Source: Bugula neritina
Taxonomy: Eukaryota > Bryozoa > Gymnolaemata > Cheilostomatida > Bugulidae
Assembly: GCA_964035545.1 (NCBI GenBank)
Contig: OZ037768.1
Location: forward strand, 23,276,819 to 23,340,818
DNA: 64,000 bases
Reading direction: 5' to 3'
Shown: one piece after another, positions 51,201 to 60,958 of the stretch
Layout: each line of letters begins with the position of its first letter
How positions within the stretch are numbered: the first letter of the stretch is position 1
The notes under the pieces: generated by a model
Seen by the model: only the letters and a program-made list of their open reading frames with translations
Databases searched by the model: none
What the model was told of the DNA's origin: nothing
Program-made: the position numbers and the translations under genes

Positions 51201-52542
51201 TGTTGCAGTTTAAAACTAGCGTCTTATTTCCCAGTTTCAGCTGGTAAATATGTGTCCTCTTGTTACTGTATTCTACTATGTTGTCTTTCGTGACACCTGC
51301 TAGAGGTAATATACCTGTGAGGTATGAGTGTACCACCTTCACCTGTGGTGTTATGTTTGCAGTGTTAACAGTCTGTGTCGTGTGAGATGTAAACTCAATG
51401 ACCCAACAACCATCAGGCAGTTTTCCGGCATTGTGGAGAAAAGACACGTCACTTATTATGGTAGGACTTTGGGAGAACATGTTTGTAGACTTTAGAATTT
51501 TTTGAGATTTTATGCAATTTTTCAGCTATTTTGCCAATGAATATTCGATTCTAATTCACAAGTTTGACTACTAAGCTGGAAGCTAGTGAACCAGGAGTAG
51601 AGACAGTTGGTAACTTTTCAGGTCAATCATGTAAACTGAAACTCAAATAGCTTACTAGTCAGTGAAGGTTTTGCTGCAACTTCATTTCACTGTTATATTG
51701 TGATTGGCTGAAACTCAAACAACCTTTAGCTTGAGATCTTGTGTTGTAGCATCTGTTGATGGTGCGGTGGGTTACTTACTCCCCCTCACTGAGAGAGTTT
51801 ACAGACGACTGGATATGACGCAGAAACTATTATATACTACAATTCAGCACACGGCCGGACTCAATCCTATGACTTTCAGGTACTCGGGCTAAATTCATGA
51901 CTTGAAGGCTACAACGTATTATCTAGGGTGAAAGTGAGGTGTGAGCAAAGTGAGTGGAGGTGACAAGCTGTAGCAAGTTCTTGCCAATGCCAGTGTCAAG
52001 TCACATGACCAATATTGTCATTCTACACTGCGTTTCCATGAATGTGCATTATGTGAGTTTGTGTTGAGGTTTGCATGAACTTACGGTTATGGTTTCTTTC
52101 GATGTAACTGTTAGGCGAATGAAAAATTCATTCACATGATTATGGAAATGTAGTGATAGAACCGTCAATGTACCTCCCCCTATATGATTTCCTGTATAGC
52201 GTATGTCTTATATATACAACTTTCCAACTGATATGCTTCTGTAGGTCACATGTCATCTTTGAACTTTGCAATAGTGCGTACCTACTTTGTCAATATGTCC
52301 CACAATACACGTCTTATGATGTCATATCCTGTCTCTATTATCCCGATATATACAGGTCAGTGAAGAGTCAGAATAAAATCCTGCAGAATGCTAAGCACAA
52401 CCTGATAGATGGTGACTTGGTGTGGAAGTTTCTGGGTCTCTCCCTCACCGACCAGGCGACTATAGCCGAGCGTATGGGTTCCACTACCGACCAGATCATA
52501 GAGGATATGCTGGAGATAGATAGGATAACTACCCACTTCTAG
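27242..52542 (+). CDS. CPSF1: Cleavage and polyadenylation specificity factor subunit 1
   Basis: Thirty-five exons join in frame to 1440 aa (human 1443): 27242-27253, 27758-27911, 28170-28309, 29205-29285, 29764-29903, 30296-30439, 31216-31355, 31623-31733, 32867-32960, 33410-33497, 33683-33793, 34141-34198, 37874-37977, 40007-40099, 40301-40459, 40691-40768, 41387-41525, 41799-41974, 43090-43265, 43766-43897, 44130-44208, 44533-44636, 44841-44919, 45276-45506, 45711-45863, 46440-46556, 47301-47391, 48565-48649, 48848-48980, 49417-49569, 50083-50259, 50604-50779, 51363-51460, 51750-51879, 52356-52542. CPSF1 is the beta-propeller scaffold of the nuclear complex that reads AAUAAA and directs 3' cleavage of pre-mRNA. 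Family hallmarks include [14 protein letters not shown] near the start, [46 protein letters not shown] and a C-terminus ending in ITTHF. The four-residue MSSN exon is optional; the human start corresponds to the ATG at 27758. Introns are rich in minisatellites, several built on splice junctions. Confidence 0.96.
28975..29190. repeat. 22-bp AT-rich minisatellite in CPSF1 intron 3
   Basis: About ten copies of AATACAATAAATATGTAATA plus TA, ending about 15 bp before the acceptor of exon 4. Open frames on the minus strand here are repeat artefacts. Confidence 0.88.
29620..29785 (+). repeat. Four tandem copies of the CPSF1 exon 5 acceptor
   Basis: A 40-41-bp unit is repeated four times. Each copy holds a full acceptor (CTGTCTGTTACAG) followed by the first 22 bases of exon 5. 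The possible exon starts are 29643, 29683, 29724 and 29764; the last matches the length of other CPSF1 proteins. Use of 29683 would insert 81 bases in frame with no stop. Confidence 0.9.
30455..31195. repeat. About 57-bp minisatellite in CPSF1 intron 6
   Basis: Around 13 copies of a unit combining TCTCTCTTGTATATACAACA, CACCTCTCTATTATATAATA and TATACCACCCCTTTC. It fills almost the whole intron between exons 6 and 7, starting about 15 bp after the donor. The frames open on both strands are not genes. Confidence 0.9.
31770..32250. repeat. 10/20-bp TGTACTGCAG-type satellite in CPSF1 intron 8
   Basis: Decamers TGTACTGCAG, TGTAGTGCAA, TGTACTGTAT and TGTAGGGCAA alternate over about 480 bp in a longer-period pattern. 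All three minus-strand frames are open because the decamer lacks stops. Confidence 0.9.
32465..32860. repeat. 30-bp minisatellite in CPSF1 intron 8
   Basis: About 13 copies of a 30-bp unit (CTAATTACAGTATTATACAA plus ACTATACATA). It ends a few bases before the acceptor of exon 9. Each copy contains TTACAG, an acceptor-like motif. A 172-residue minus-strand frame here is an artefact. Confidence 0.9.
33784..34045 (+). repeat. 26-bp minisatellite copying the CPSF1 exon 11 donor
   Basis: Ten tandem copies of CTCAGACTACGCAGGTTAGT plus TTACTA. The first copy contains the end of exon 11 and its donor (ACGCAG/GTTAGT at 33793/33794). The other copies repeat the donor inside intron 11. Confidence 0.9.
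35521..37112 (-). CDS. Secreted propeller-like protein with PAN/apple-like C-terminus, nested in CPSF1
   Basis: Two exons on the minus strand, 37112-37028 and 36617-35521, join in phase (exon 1 ends GTATGT donor, phase 1) to 393 aa. Residues 1-28 form a basic then hydrophobic signal peptide ([14 protein letters not shown]). The middle has repeated short beta-strand blocks with patterns like [19 protein letters not shown] and [15 protein letters not shown], which suggest a beta-propeller of the YWTD or related kind; that is inference. The last 65 or so residues have Cys spacing typical of PAN/apple-like modules ([16 protein letters not shown] then CGLYLEC). There are five N-glycosylation sequons (NIT, NSS, NRS, NLS, NNT). 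The gene lies wholly inside CPSF1 intron 12, antisense to it. Such a protein would act outside the cell, for example in binding glycans or proteins; the ligand is unknown. Confidence 0.82.
38403..39146. mobile_element. Probable MITE with GGCTTTCCATGG terminal inverted repeats
   Basis: The left end reads GGGCTTTCCATGGATCGATC and the right end is the inverse complement of CCGGCTTTCCATGGACCGAT. Inside each end are further GATCGATCT motifs in both orientations. The 744-bp interior has no open frame, as expected for a non-autonomous DNA transposon. It sits in CPSF1 intron 13. No clean target-site duplication is visible, so exact ends and superfamily are open. Confidence 0.6.
40091..40276 (+). repeat. 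20-bp minisatellite copying the CPSF1 exon 14 donor
   Basis: Nine copies of CTCTGTCAGGTGAGTCAATA. The first includes the last nine bases of exon 14 and its donor (TCTGTCAG/GTGAGT at 40099/40100). Every later copy keeps a consensus donor. Confidence 0.92.
42290..43089 (+). repeat. 22-bp minisatellite with higher-order period, CPSF1 intron 18
   Basis: About 36 copies of GAACTTAATACTATGTTATA plus TA. The final copy ends in TATACAG, the acceptor of exon 19; the other copies end mostly in TATATAG, an acceptor-like variant. A nine-copy block starting with GAACTCAATACT repeats at 42341 and 42539, 198 bp apart. Confidence 0.92.
45540..45715 (+). repeat. Degenerate repeat of ACCTGTAAGT-type motifs, CPSF1 intron 24
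   Basis: About seven loose copies of a unit like AACTTACCTGTAAGTATTAT. Many copies contain GTAAGT donors and TTACAG-like acceptors, and the array leads straight into the exon 25 acceptor. Confidence 0.7.
45868..46000. repeat. 22-bp minisatellite after CPSF1 exon 25
   Basis: About six copies of CACTTCCTGTAGCTATCGG(CA/C), starting five bases after the exon 25 donor. Confidence 0.88.
46015..46405. repeat. 22-bp minisatellite before CPSF1 exon 26
   Basis: About 18 copies of TATAGTTATATGTATTACAG plus TA, with ACTCTA variants. Each typical copy ends in an acceptor-like TTACAG. Confidence 0.9.
46557..47190. repeat. CTACACTCCCACCT satellite in CPSF1 intron 26
   Basis: Around 45 copies of a 10-14-bp pyrimidine-rich unit, CTCCCACCTCTACA, begin within 15 bases of the exon 26 donor. 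A 277-residue open frame that runs from before exon 26 through the array is an artefact apart from the exon itself. Confidence 0.92.
47430..47560. repeat. Trinucleotide (AGT/AGC)n tract
   Basis: A run of GTA, GCA and GTAGTA triplets in CPSF1 intron 27, starting about 40 bp past the donor. Confidence 0.9.
48074..48146 (+). tRNA. tRNA-Trp (anticodon CCA)
   Basis: A 73-nt cloverleaf. The acceptor stem pairs GACTCTG with CAGGGTC (one G-U pair). The D arm has GCGC/GCGC. The anticodon stem TCTGA/TCAGA encloses CTCCAGA, giving anticodon CCA. The T arm is GCGTG-TTCGAGT-CACGT. No intron and no encoded CCA tail, as in most animal nuclear tRNA genes. A short T run follows, fitting polymerase III termination. 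The gene lies in CPSF1 intron 27 in the sense orientation. Confidence 0.96.
48985..49098. repeat. 17-bp repeat after CPSF1 exon 29
   Basis: About six copies of TCTACTTCCTGTACTG(T), beginning a few bases after the donor of exon 29. Confidence 0.85.
49787..50000 (+). mobile_element. tRNA-derived SINE, copy 2
   Basis: This plus-strand copy in CPSF1 intron 30 starts GGGAGCAACCGTGGTCTAGA (A-box region), has GGTTCAAACCC as B box, and shares the body of copy 1 through CCATCAGGGGTTTCTCACA and GGCTATAAA. It ends in a short (TGAG)n tail. Confidence 0.82.
50205..50425 (+). repeat. About 55-bp tandem copies of the end of CPSF1 exon 31
   Basis: The last part of exon 31 plus donor (ACTGAGATATCA through GTTAGTAGA/GTGAGT) is followed in the intron by three more diverged copies of the same block. 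The intronic copies have several substitutions, so the duplication is not recent. Confidence 0.85.
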
Positions 52543-52820
52543 AATGTATATAGAAGTTTTAGAGAGGATAACTACCCACTTCTAGAATGTTTATAGAAGT
52601 TGTAGAGAGGATAACTACCCACTTCTAGAATGTTTATAGAAGTTGTAGAGAGGATAACTACCCACTTCTAGAATGTGTATAGGAGTTATAAATAGGATAA
52701 CTAATAAATTCTAGAATGTTTACAGAAGTTGTAGAGAGGATAACTACTAACTTCTAGAATGTTTATAGAAGTTATAGAGAGGATAACTACTAACTTCTAG
52801 AATGTTTATAGGAGTTATAG
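52515..52820 (+). repeat. About 43-bp tandem repeat containing the CPSF1 stop codon
   Basis: The final coding block, GGATAACTACCCACTTCTAG (Ile-Thr-Thr-His-Phe-stop and preceding bases), is repeated about seven times in the 3' UTR, with drift in the later copies. Confidence 0.9.
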
Positions 52821-53054
52821 ATAATATAACATATATGACGATAGCCCTAATTCATTTGTCTATAGATTAGAAATCTGTACATGCTAGAATTGTTTATATC
52901 CAAAACATTTACTATAAATTACCTCTTTACACAGGTAAACAGTCACCAAAATGTTGTTGTCTGCTAATCGATTAAATGCAGTCTTGACAAAGTTTTGGAG
53001 TTTTATTGAAATCACAAATCATGTAAATAGCTAAACTTTCCACAATATAATGTA

Positions 53055-53060
53055 AATAAA
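53055..53060 (+). terminator. Possible CPSF1 polyadenylation signal
   Basis: AATAAA about 510 bp after the CPSF1 stop. A minus-strand AATAAA (53007-53002), usable by the convergent L2HGDH gene, lies about 50 bp away, so the two transcripts may overlap at their 3' ends. Position only; no transcript evidence. Confidence 0.4.
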
Positions 53061-53476
53061 AGTAAAAACCGGCACTATTTTGTGATAAATTGCTACTCTA
53101 AAGGCACATAGAATAGTCCATTGCACTACTAACTCATAATAATAAGAGAACTAATAGAATTACCTGCGTAGAAAGGAAAATGATTGCATCAGTGCTGTGT
53201 GGGTCTACAGCTGGTAATCAATATAATGTTATATAATCATAATAAATAGCACCAATAAGTCATAGCTAAGCCTGTATTAATTAGAACTGAAATCTGAACT
53301 CAAAGCAGTATAAACTTTGGATTAGACCCTATAACTATAGGAAATGATATACATTTGGAAGGATGGCTGTTGGGCGATAAAGCATACTAAGTTGACTATC
53401 AATACTGTAATGAATGATGTACAGTATTTTCATGAAGTGACAACTCTGTGTTGTAAAGTTAGTCCAAGGAAATACG

Positions 53477-56400
53477 TTATAACTGGAATCTCTTTTGTGC
53501 TTCATCTACCACCATCTCTGCAATGGCCAGCGAGGATGTGGCGGCTGGGGACGGAGCGTTACGTACATGTAGCATATGCGGGCTGAACTCACCCGTCCCT
53601 CCTTCATATATGAAATCACTGACTAAATTGCCATCAGGTGCTAAGGCTATAGCTCTCACTCCAGATGGTCCTCTGTAAACAGAATGAGTCAAAATCAACA
53701 AATTTAAAATAAATAAGCTCATTCATTAAATTCAACAACTCCAAATCAACCCCCCAGTTTCTGTTTCAGTTTATAAATATTACATAACAGCACTTCAGAA
53801 TAGCAACCTTTCCACATCGTCTGGTGTGATATCCGGAATAAATCTCTGCAATTTCTTGACAGTGGCTCTTAGATTCACTCCGTAATAAAGTTCACTGGCT
53901 GCATAACCAAAGTTCTTCAGCACCAACTTCTGTACACCTCTAGAAGCACAGGCTATACATAATACTACTAGAAACACAGGCTATACATGATACTACTAGA
54001 AACACAGGCTATACATGATACTACTAGAAACACAGGCTATACATGACACTACTAGAAACACAGGCTATATATGACACTACTAGAAACACAGGCTATACAT
54101 GACACTACTAGAAACACAGGCTATATATGACACTACTAGAAACACAGGCTATACATGACACTACTAGAAACACAGGCTATACATAATACTACTAGAAACA
54201 CAGGCTATACATGACACTACTAGAAACACAGGCTATACATAATACTACTAGAAACACAGGCTATACATGACACTACTAGAAACACAGGCTATACATGACA
54301 CTACTAGAAGCACAAGGTGTGATATGACTCATCAGATCACCTGTAGGTTATTGCTTCCATAAACTCTTTGGCGTTGAAGTCAAAAGGACTGTAACCTTCC
54401 CGTTTAAAAGCCAGAACAGCATTTGGCCCCAGCCACATATCTCCGTTCATTCGGGGAGTAAAATGGAAGCCAAGGAACGGGAATCTCGGATCTGGAACCT
54501 TGCCAACAAAATATATTCAAATTGAAAAAATTTATTAATGAATTGATTTTCATAAAGACATGATAACATATGTTAGGAATTGGTTGATAAATAATTGTTT
54601 TTTATCTTTGACAATACTTATGGTAGAGTGTACACATACAAATCTACATACAGTGTACTGTACTATAGTACTTTACAACATATAGCACTGTTATATTAGT
54701 AAATCTTGAAACTTACTAAATCTATCTGGCAAGATATGTGCATTAGATAAGATATTATATGGCATTGGGTGGCCTGAAAAATGCATTATTTAAGGCTAAA
54801 CCATATTTTAACCATTAACTTCTTTTTAAATAGTTGTCTTCATACACCGCACTTTATATAGCTATGTTAGTTAATACCAGTAAGCATCATGATTACTAAA
54901 CAAACACTAACCGACAAAAAAATCTTCAACTGACTCAAATATGATAGTGCAAACTTACCTAAAGTCAGGTAAAAACACATACAGTATTTTACAAAACCAC
55001 ACCTTGTTGGTTTTATTCCAACTAGCCAATATCCAGTAAGTCTGACACCTTCTAACAAGCTGACTCACCGGGTAGATATTTCCTCTCACCAGATGTCTCT
55101 TGCTAGGTTTTAACACGAGATAATCTCCCCTGAATGGTACAATCTTGGGCAGACGATCACCTCCTGACATTTGAGCGACCTTGTCAGAGTAGAGTCCGGC
55201 ACAAGTGATGACATACTTTGACTTAATGACGGTGTCCTGGAGGAAAAAACAGCGTGTGGCTCTGCAGCGCCAACAGCAATAGGAGTGAAAATATGATGGG
55301 AAATGTGATAATAGCCACTTCCTTGACATTACAAAACGTTATAAAGAATTACAGTAACGCCAATACTCAAATTTCTTATTAAATTCACATTTATACAATC
55401 TCTAGTTATTTGAGTGTCTACTGTATATGGCCTGGTAGCTTAATTGCAAATAAAACATTTTTCAACCATTAAAGTTTTTATGTCGTATTTCTTGAATAAA
55501 AAACAACTTTTTAACTATTAAGTTTTGCAGTCAAATTCTGTAGTGATCACAGAATTTGGTAGTTAGAATTGACTAGTGAGAAGACGCAGATAGAAAAAAT
55601 GATAAGTTATACAGAAAACATATAATAAAGTCTTGCCATAGAATCATTCAATAGAAGAGGTCATATTAGCCTTGAAAAAAGCACATTGCTTTGAATCGGG
55701 CCAATCAAAACCAACAACGTAGTTTAACATACACCTCAGACAACTTTACTTCCCATTTAGAGGCAGGGGTTGGCTAGTAGCTACAGTAGCAGTATTTCAA
55801 GAGAGCTTTCATTAAGGAAAAGTATTCTAATATAAGCTGCGTTATGGCAGATCATGTGACGCACCTTATCTTTGCCGTGGATAGACACGTATTCTGAGTT
55901 AGTAGCCTCAGGTTTACTGAAGGAGGAGACCTCAAAGTTGGTGTAGGTTTGGCCGCCATCCCTCCGGAACAGCTCTACCAGGCAGTTAGCCACAGCACCA
56001 TAGTCTACTATACCAGTGTGGGGGGAGTGAATAGCCCTCAAACCCTACAATTTCAACAAACGTCACAGTGAGTCACATTCCACTTTGTAAGTTGAGGCAA
56101 ACAACATAGATGTATAATTACAAACTAAAAAATAGAATGAAGAAAAGTTCAAGTATAAAGCTATATATAAACAAAAACCACACAACTATGTATAATTAAC
56201 ATAAAATCTTAGAGTCATGCAAATAGTCGTCCTCAAAATATTTACGAAGCCCAAGTTTCAATTTGGACAATAAACCCTAAATTTTCTAAACATTACATCC
56301 CCTGCTGAAAGGTTTCACTAGAACATATTTAAGTAAAAGTTATCAGTTAAAGACACAAACTCAAAAGGACAGTTTCTAAAATTTATAGATTACTTTTTTT

Positions 56401-58397
56401 ATTGGAGAGAACAACTCCTTACTTTAGTAAATATGCATTAAAAATTGGAAAACATTAATTCGCTGTGAAGGAATAATAAGAAAATAGGTAAAGAAACAGT
56501 ATTGTCACCTAAAGCCTAGAGACTATATATGCAATAAAATAACTTTATATAATTGAAGATATAAAATATAATTTTACATTTGCTTGAGCATCATGCTGAA
56601 AAAAAACTTTCAAAATAAATAATCTCAAACATCACAGATTACAAGATTAAGATGACGAGAGTATATCACAGTAGAGCACACAACTCCTAATATGATAGAA
56701 TATTACCTGACAGTGAGGCTCGATATCCTTGATTTCATTCCCTTCAATCATCTTTACGTCAGGAACATTGTTGACTTTAGCCCTGCTGAGCAGATCATCT
56801 AGACGGGGCAGTTCCTCTCTCTCTGTAGCCACAATCAGCTAGTGACAAGCATTTCATATGTTACTAGATATGTACTAGATATCCCTAGTCACATGACAGT
56901 CACATGACATACCTAGCTCTAGTCACATGATATTGCTAGTCACATGATATACCTAACCCTGGTGACATAAAAGTCACATGATGACTCAAGTCACATGACA
57001 TACTTAGCCCTAGTCACATGATATACCTGGTTTACAGAGAACTAGGCAATACTTGCTAACAATCAACAATGTAATATGGGAATTCAAAATATTAATAATA
57101 CATTATGAACAATTAGGAAAGTTATGTACACATCAAGACTTACACTTCAATATTCCAGAGTTCAACTAAATCAGAGGTATTAAACAGGATGTGGATTTAT
57201 CTCACCTTGCCACACCTCTCGTGAGGTATTTTGTGCCGTTCACAGAACTTGTACATCTTATGAAGACCGGTGACACAGAGTTTAGCCATGAGTGAGTCGG
57301 GCTTATAGTAGATGCCGGCATGAATCACTCCGCTACTCCTCCCACTTTGATGCTGAGCTATTGTCACATGACATACAGCAGTAATATACAGTGGTAATAT
57401 TCAGTAGTAATATAGTAATATACAGTAGTAATACACAGTAGTAATATACAGTAGTAATATACAGTAGTAATACACAGTAGTAATACACAGTAGTATTATA
57501 CAGTAGTAATATACAGTAGTTAACACGATATATTCACACAATATATAGAAACATTTTCAGTGTGATTATTTGGAAATTTTAAAGTTTCCAAAAACTAAAA
57601 AAATGTTCAGATTTCAAAAATATAATCAGAAATTAAAATCAAAACAGAAGCTGGTTTAGTCAGAATTACTATTGTCTCTTCTTTACTGCTCCGGTAAAAG
57701 GTGAAGTTGAAAAACTTTGCTACTTTACTTGCATAAACTATTTTAAAAACATAAAAATATGAAACCATCATGAGCTGTGAATAGAGATAACTATAAGAGT
57801 TGAACACAGTGTATATCATAGTTAACTGACATTTACCAGGTTTTAATATGAGATTACAGAGTGTTCATTTAGATTGTGAGAAACTGTCCAGAACTGACCA
57901 AAACTGCTTTCTTTTTCCAAGATAGCACATTTGAGAGTTGGGTACCTGGTCTGAACCTCCCTTACAACAGCGGGGCCCACTATACCCCCACCAACAACAG
58001 CTACGTCATAGCAATGTCTGCAAGTAGTTAGAACAGCTAATCACCTTTCAAAGTTCTCATACAAATTATTTACCTTTGTACTTATCTATTAAAAAAGAAC
58101 CGTGCAACAGGTGCTGACTAAATTAAAATGTCAGGCTTGGCTAAATATAGCATTTATCTTTAAAAAAACAAGCTACTACACTAAAAATACTCAACAGAAA
58201 ATCTAATGTCCTTCTGAACAATTTAAATCATAGAAAAAAAAGTAGAATTTTGTTCAACAACTTTATTGATTCACTTACTTGTCAGTATTCCAGTTGCTGC
58301 TGCAGCTAAGAGGACGGACAACTCCAACATCTATTAGCCTTCTGCCAGTTGCAGATTTGCTATGGCTATAGATTATTGGGTTGGCCACTTTCCACAT
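53477..58397 (-). CDS. L2HGDH: L-2-hydroxyglutarate dehydrogenase, mitochondrial
   Basis: Nine exons on the minus strand: 58397-58279, 58017-57899, 57357-57206, 56838-56707, 56044-55865, 55236-55069, 54498-54341, 53939-53808, 53672-53477. They join in frame to 451 aa (human 463). The FAD-dependent enzyme oxidises L-2-hydroxyglutarate to 2-oxoglutarate in mitochondria, a metabolite-repair step. The basic, acid-poor N-terminus ([15 protein letters not shown]) fits a targeting peptide. The Rossmann motif [12 protein letters not shown] binds FAD. Family blocks follow: [73 protein letters not shown] and [13 protein letters not shown]. No truncation or missing key block is seen. The gene is convergent with CPSF1. 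The start is the first ATG able to open the frame; a two-codon upstream ATG-TAA precedes it. Confidence 0.96.
53945..54312 (-). repeat. 28-bp minisatellite copying an L2HGDH acceptor
   Basis: About 13 copies of CTATACATGACACTACTAGA plus AACACAGG in intron 7. On the minus strand each copy carries TGTGTTTCTAG, close to the real acceptor TGTGCTTCTAG of exon 8 at 53940. Confidence 0.9.
56880..57035. repeat. Cluster of TCACATGA E-box motifs in L2HGDH intron 3
   Basis: A loose tandem array of CTAGTCACATGACATACCTA-like units with about nine TCACATGA/GTCACATGA motifs. TCACATGA is a binding site of MITF/TFE-type bHLH factors in other animals; a regulatory role here is inference. Confidence 0.6.
57370..57520. 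repeat. 11-12-bp CAGTAGTAATA repeat
   Basis: About 12 copies of ACAGTAGTAATA variants in L2HGDH intron 2, beginning shortly before (in gene direction) exon 3. Confidence 0.85.
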
Positions 58398-60830
58398 TTT
58401 CCAGCTATTCACTTTTTATTTTTACATGAAACAAACTAGGACACAGTATATCAGCTTCCTAAGATGAAGGTCTGCAGTAGAATTTCTTTCTACAGACACT
58501 TTCAAATTGATAACATAAATTTAAAAAACCTTTTCTATTTACTATTTCAAATTGCTAAAGTAACATAAATTTATATTTTCAGCGTCTATGTTTCCTTACT
58601 TTTGAATTTTTGTTTCCATTCGATCAATTTATTTGAAGAAAATCACTTAAACTAACATTGTACACAGACGATGAGTATCAAAGACTACAGTGATATTTTG
58701 TTAAAACAATTATTAAAATAACAATTAAAGTAGTTGGGTTTATTTTCAGTATATCTCAATATAGTATCAACATGACTAAAAAAACAACGCCAACAATTAA
58801 GGATAGGTCTAAGGGTCAAGGAAATTCAAAATCAGTACAAATTAGTACAAACCACAATAAAAATTCCCCTATTTTTCTACCATAGACAACCAGCGATGTG
58901 AATATTGGATTAAAAGAAGTGCGGTCCCATACTGTATAATTATTACAGACCAGTCGAGCCTGCCTTAAATCCACAGTTAATTATTTTCAAATATTATTAT
59001 TTACAACAATTGATGCATATATCAATAGGTAGCTAACTAACTTATGATTCGAATATAGCAAACCCCTTCTAACCAACAGGGTGGTTTAGTATGGAGAAAA
59101 AATCAACATGCATCATCAGGTAATAATCAATAATATTAAAATATTAACATAAAACAGTTATCAATTAACCATATTAATTAATTTAGTATTTTAGTACAAC
59201 TCAAGTTACTTTTATTAGACACTTCATCATTATGATTATCTAATTAAAATTTAACTAAATATCAGTATTAAATTTATTAGGTTAAGATAAAATCTGAAGT
59301 TTCGTATAATTATAAGTCTCTAATGGTCATAGTGTTTACAATAATCATTTACTACAATTATAATAATTATTATACCCATTGGCATATTTAAATTAAACTT
59401 ATTAAATTAAGTATTAAATTATTAATTAAATTTAATAACAATATTATTATTATTATTGGGAAATTAATCGTTACATTCACAATTATAATTAATATAAATA
59501 TAATAATTATTTTTCATGTTAAAATTTAATGAGTTATACTTGTAGAAAAATTATTAATCATAATGACCAAGTGATAATCATAAGCATAATGATAGTTAGT
59601 GTAAACGAAATGAGTTAAAATACTACACCAAGTCAATTACAGTTGCAAATTTCAAGGCACCTGCGGAAACGAGTAAAAAGCGTCTAAACGGGCTCTCTGT
59701 AGCTTTGCTAATTGCAACCCTCTTTTATTAATAAAATTTATATATTATACCCGACTTTAATTCTAAACTTTCACTAGGGAAGCTTGAAGTTTATTCGTGT
59801 GTTAATAGTTAGAGAACAACTCCGAAATACAAAAGTCAGCTATTGCTAACAAATAAGCCAACGATTTAGCTTTTATGTTTTTATGAACGTTGAAAATAGC
59901 AAAACCAGGCTTTATTGGCAGGCTAAGGATAGTCAGAACTATCACTATATTTGACTAAATCAAATTTTTATAACCTGACATATTCAATAACATTTATGAA
60001 ATTTATAGATATACACATATTATCATATGCTACAGACACATATAACCTATAATGTTGATATAGTGTCATTATTTCATATGTTGTTATCAGATGCTGCTGT
60101 AATATTATTATTCTCAATTACCATATATAATTGTATATATTTGTGTAGTCTTTTAATTGTTGCGATATCAGACAATGGGGAAGACATTATACCTACACAT
60201 TATACATAATATAATTAACTCTGCGTAGTTTGATTTGCTCTGCCTCAGCATTTTGATGCTTTTATCTTTTCTTCTGTAAATTATAGAATCTGTGTTCAAT
60301 TTTTTAAAGTATACGTCTTTAATCTTTGAATCAATTTTCTACGTTATAACTTGGCTTTTGATTGGATTTCTTCACTTCAAGTCTGATTTGTCAAGTCCTC
60401 TACTTGACTCTTACTCTGAGAGTTTTATTCAATCAAGTTTGTAAAAGTGAGTTTCTCATTCTGTAACATTTTAATTACCCACAAAATATTACATTTTAGT
60501 ATTTAAGTTCTATTTGTTCTCACAATAGACATATACAGCTGTTATACTAATTCTCTATAATATTGAATTATGCTACCAATTCAGAGTATATAAACATTCC
60601 AATATAATATAGCAATACAATAGTCAATGAGAATTAAGTTCTATTCAATGATTCTCTTTTTTGTTTTATTTTAGTCATGAATTTTCTTAAATAACTCCTA
60701 TTTAGAGGATCCGTGGGAATTCCGGTGGTGGTGACCCTGAGCTGTCCAATAGAAAGCTGATATTTGGGATTCCCAATTGAAACAGGTTGCTAGAACTAAT
60801 GAACTTCCAGCAGTACTGTTTGTTAGTATT

Positions 60831-60831
<1 letters not shown>

Positions 60832-60878
<47 letters not shown>

Positions 60879-60885
60879 TATATAC

Positions 60886-60918
<33 letters not shown>

Positions 60919-60958
60919 TATATATATAATATATATATATATAATATATATATAACAC
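60832..60958. repeat. (TA)n tract
   Basis: About 125 bp of almost pure TA with a few AATA and ACTA interruptions. Confidence 0.95.
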
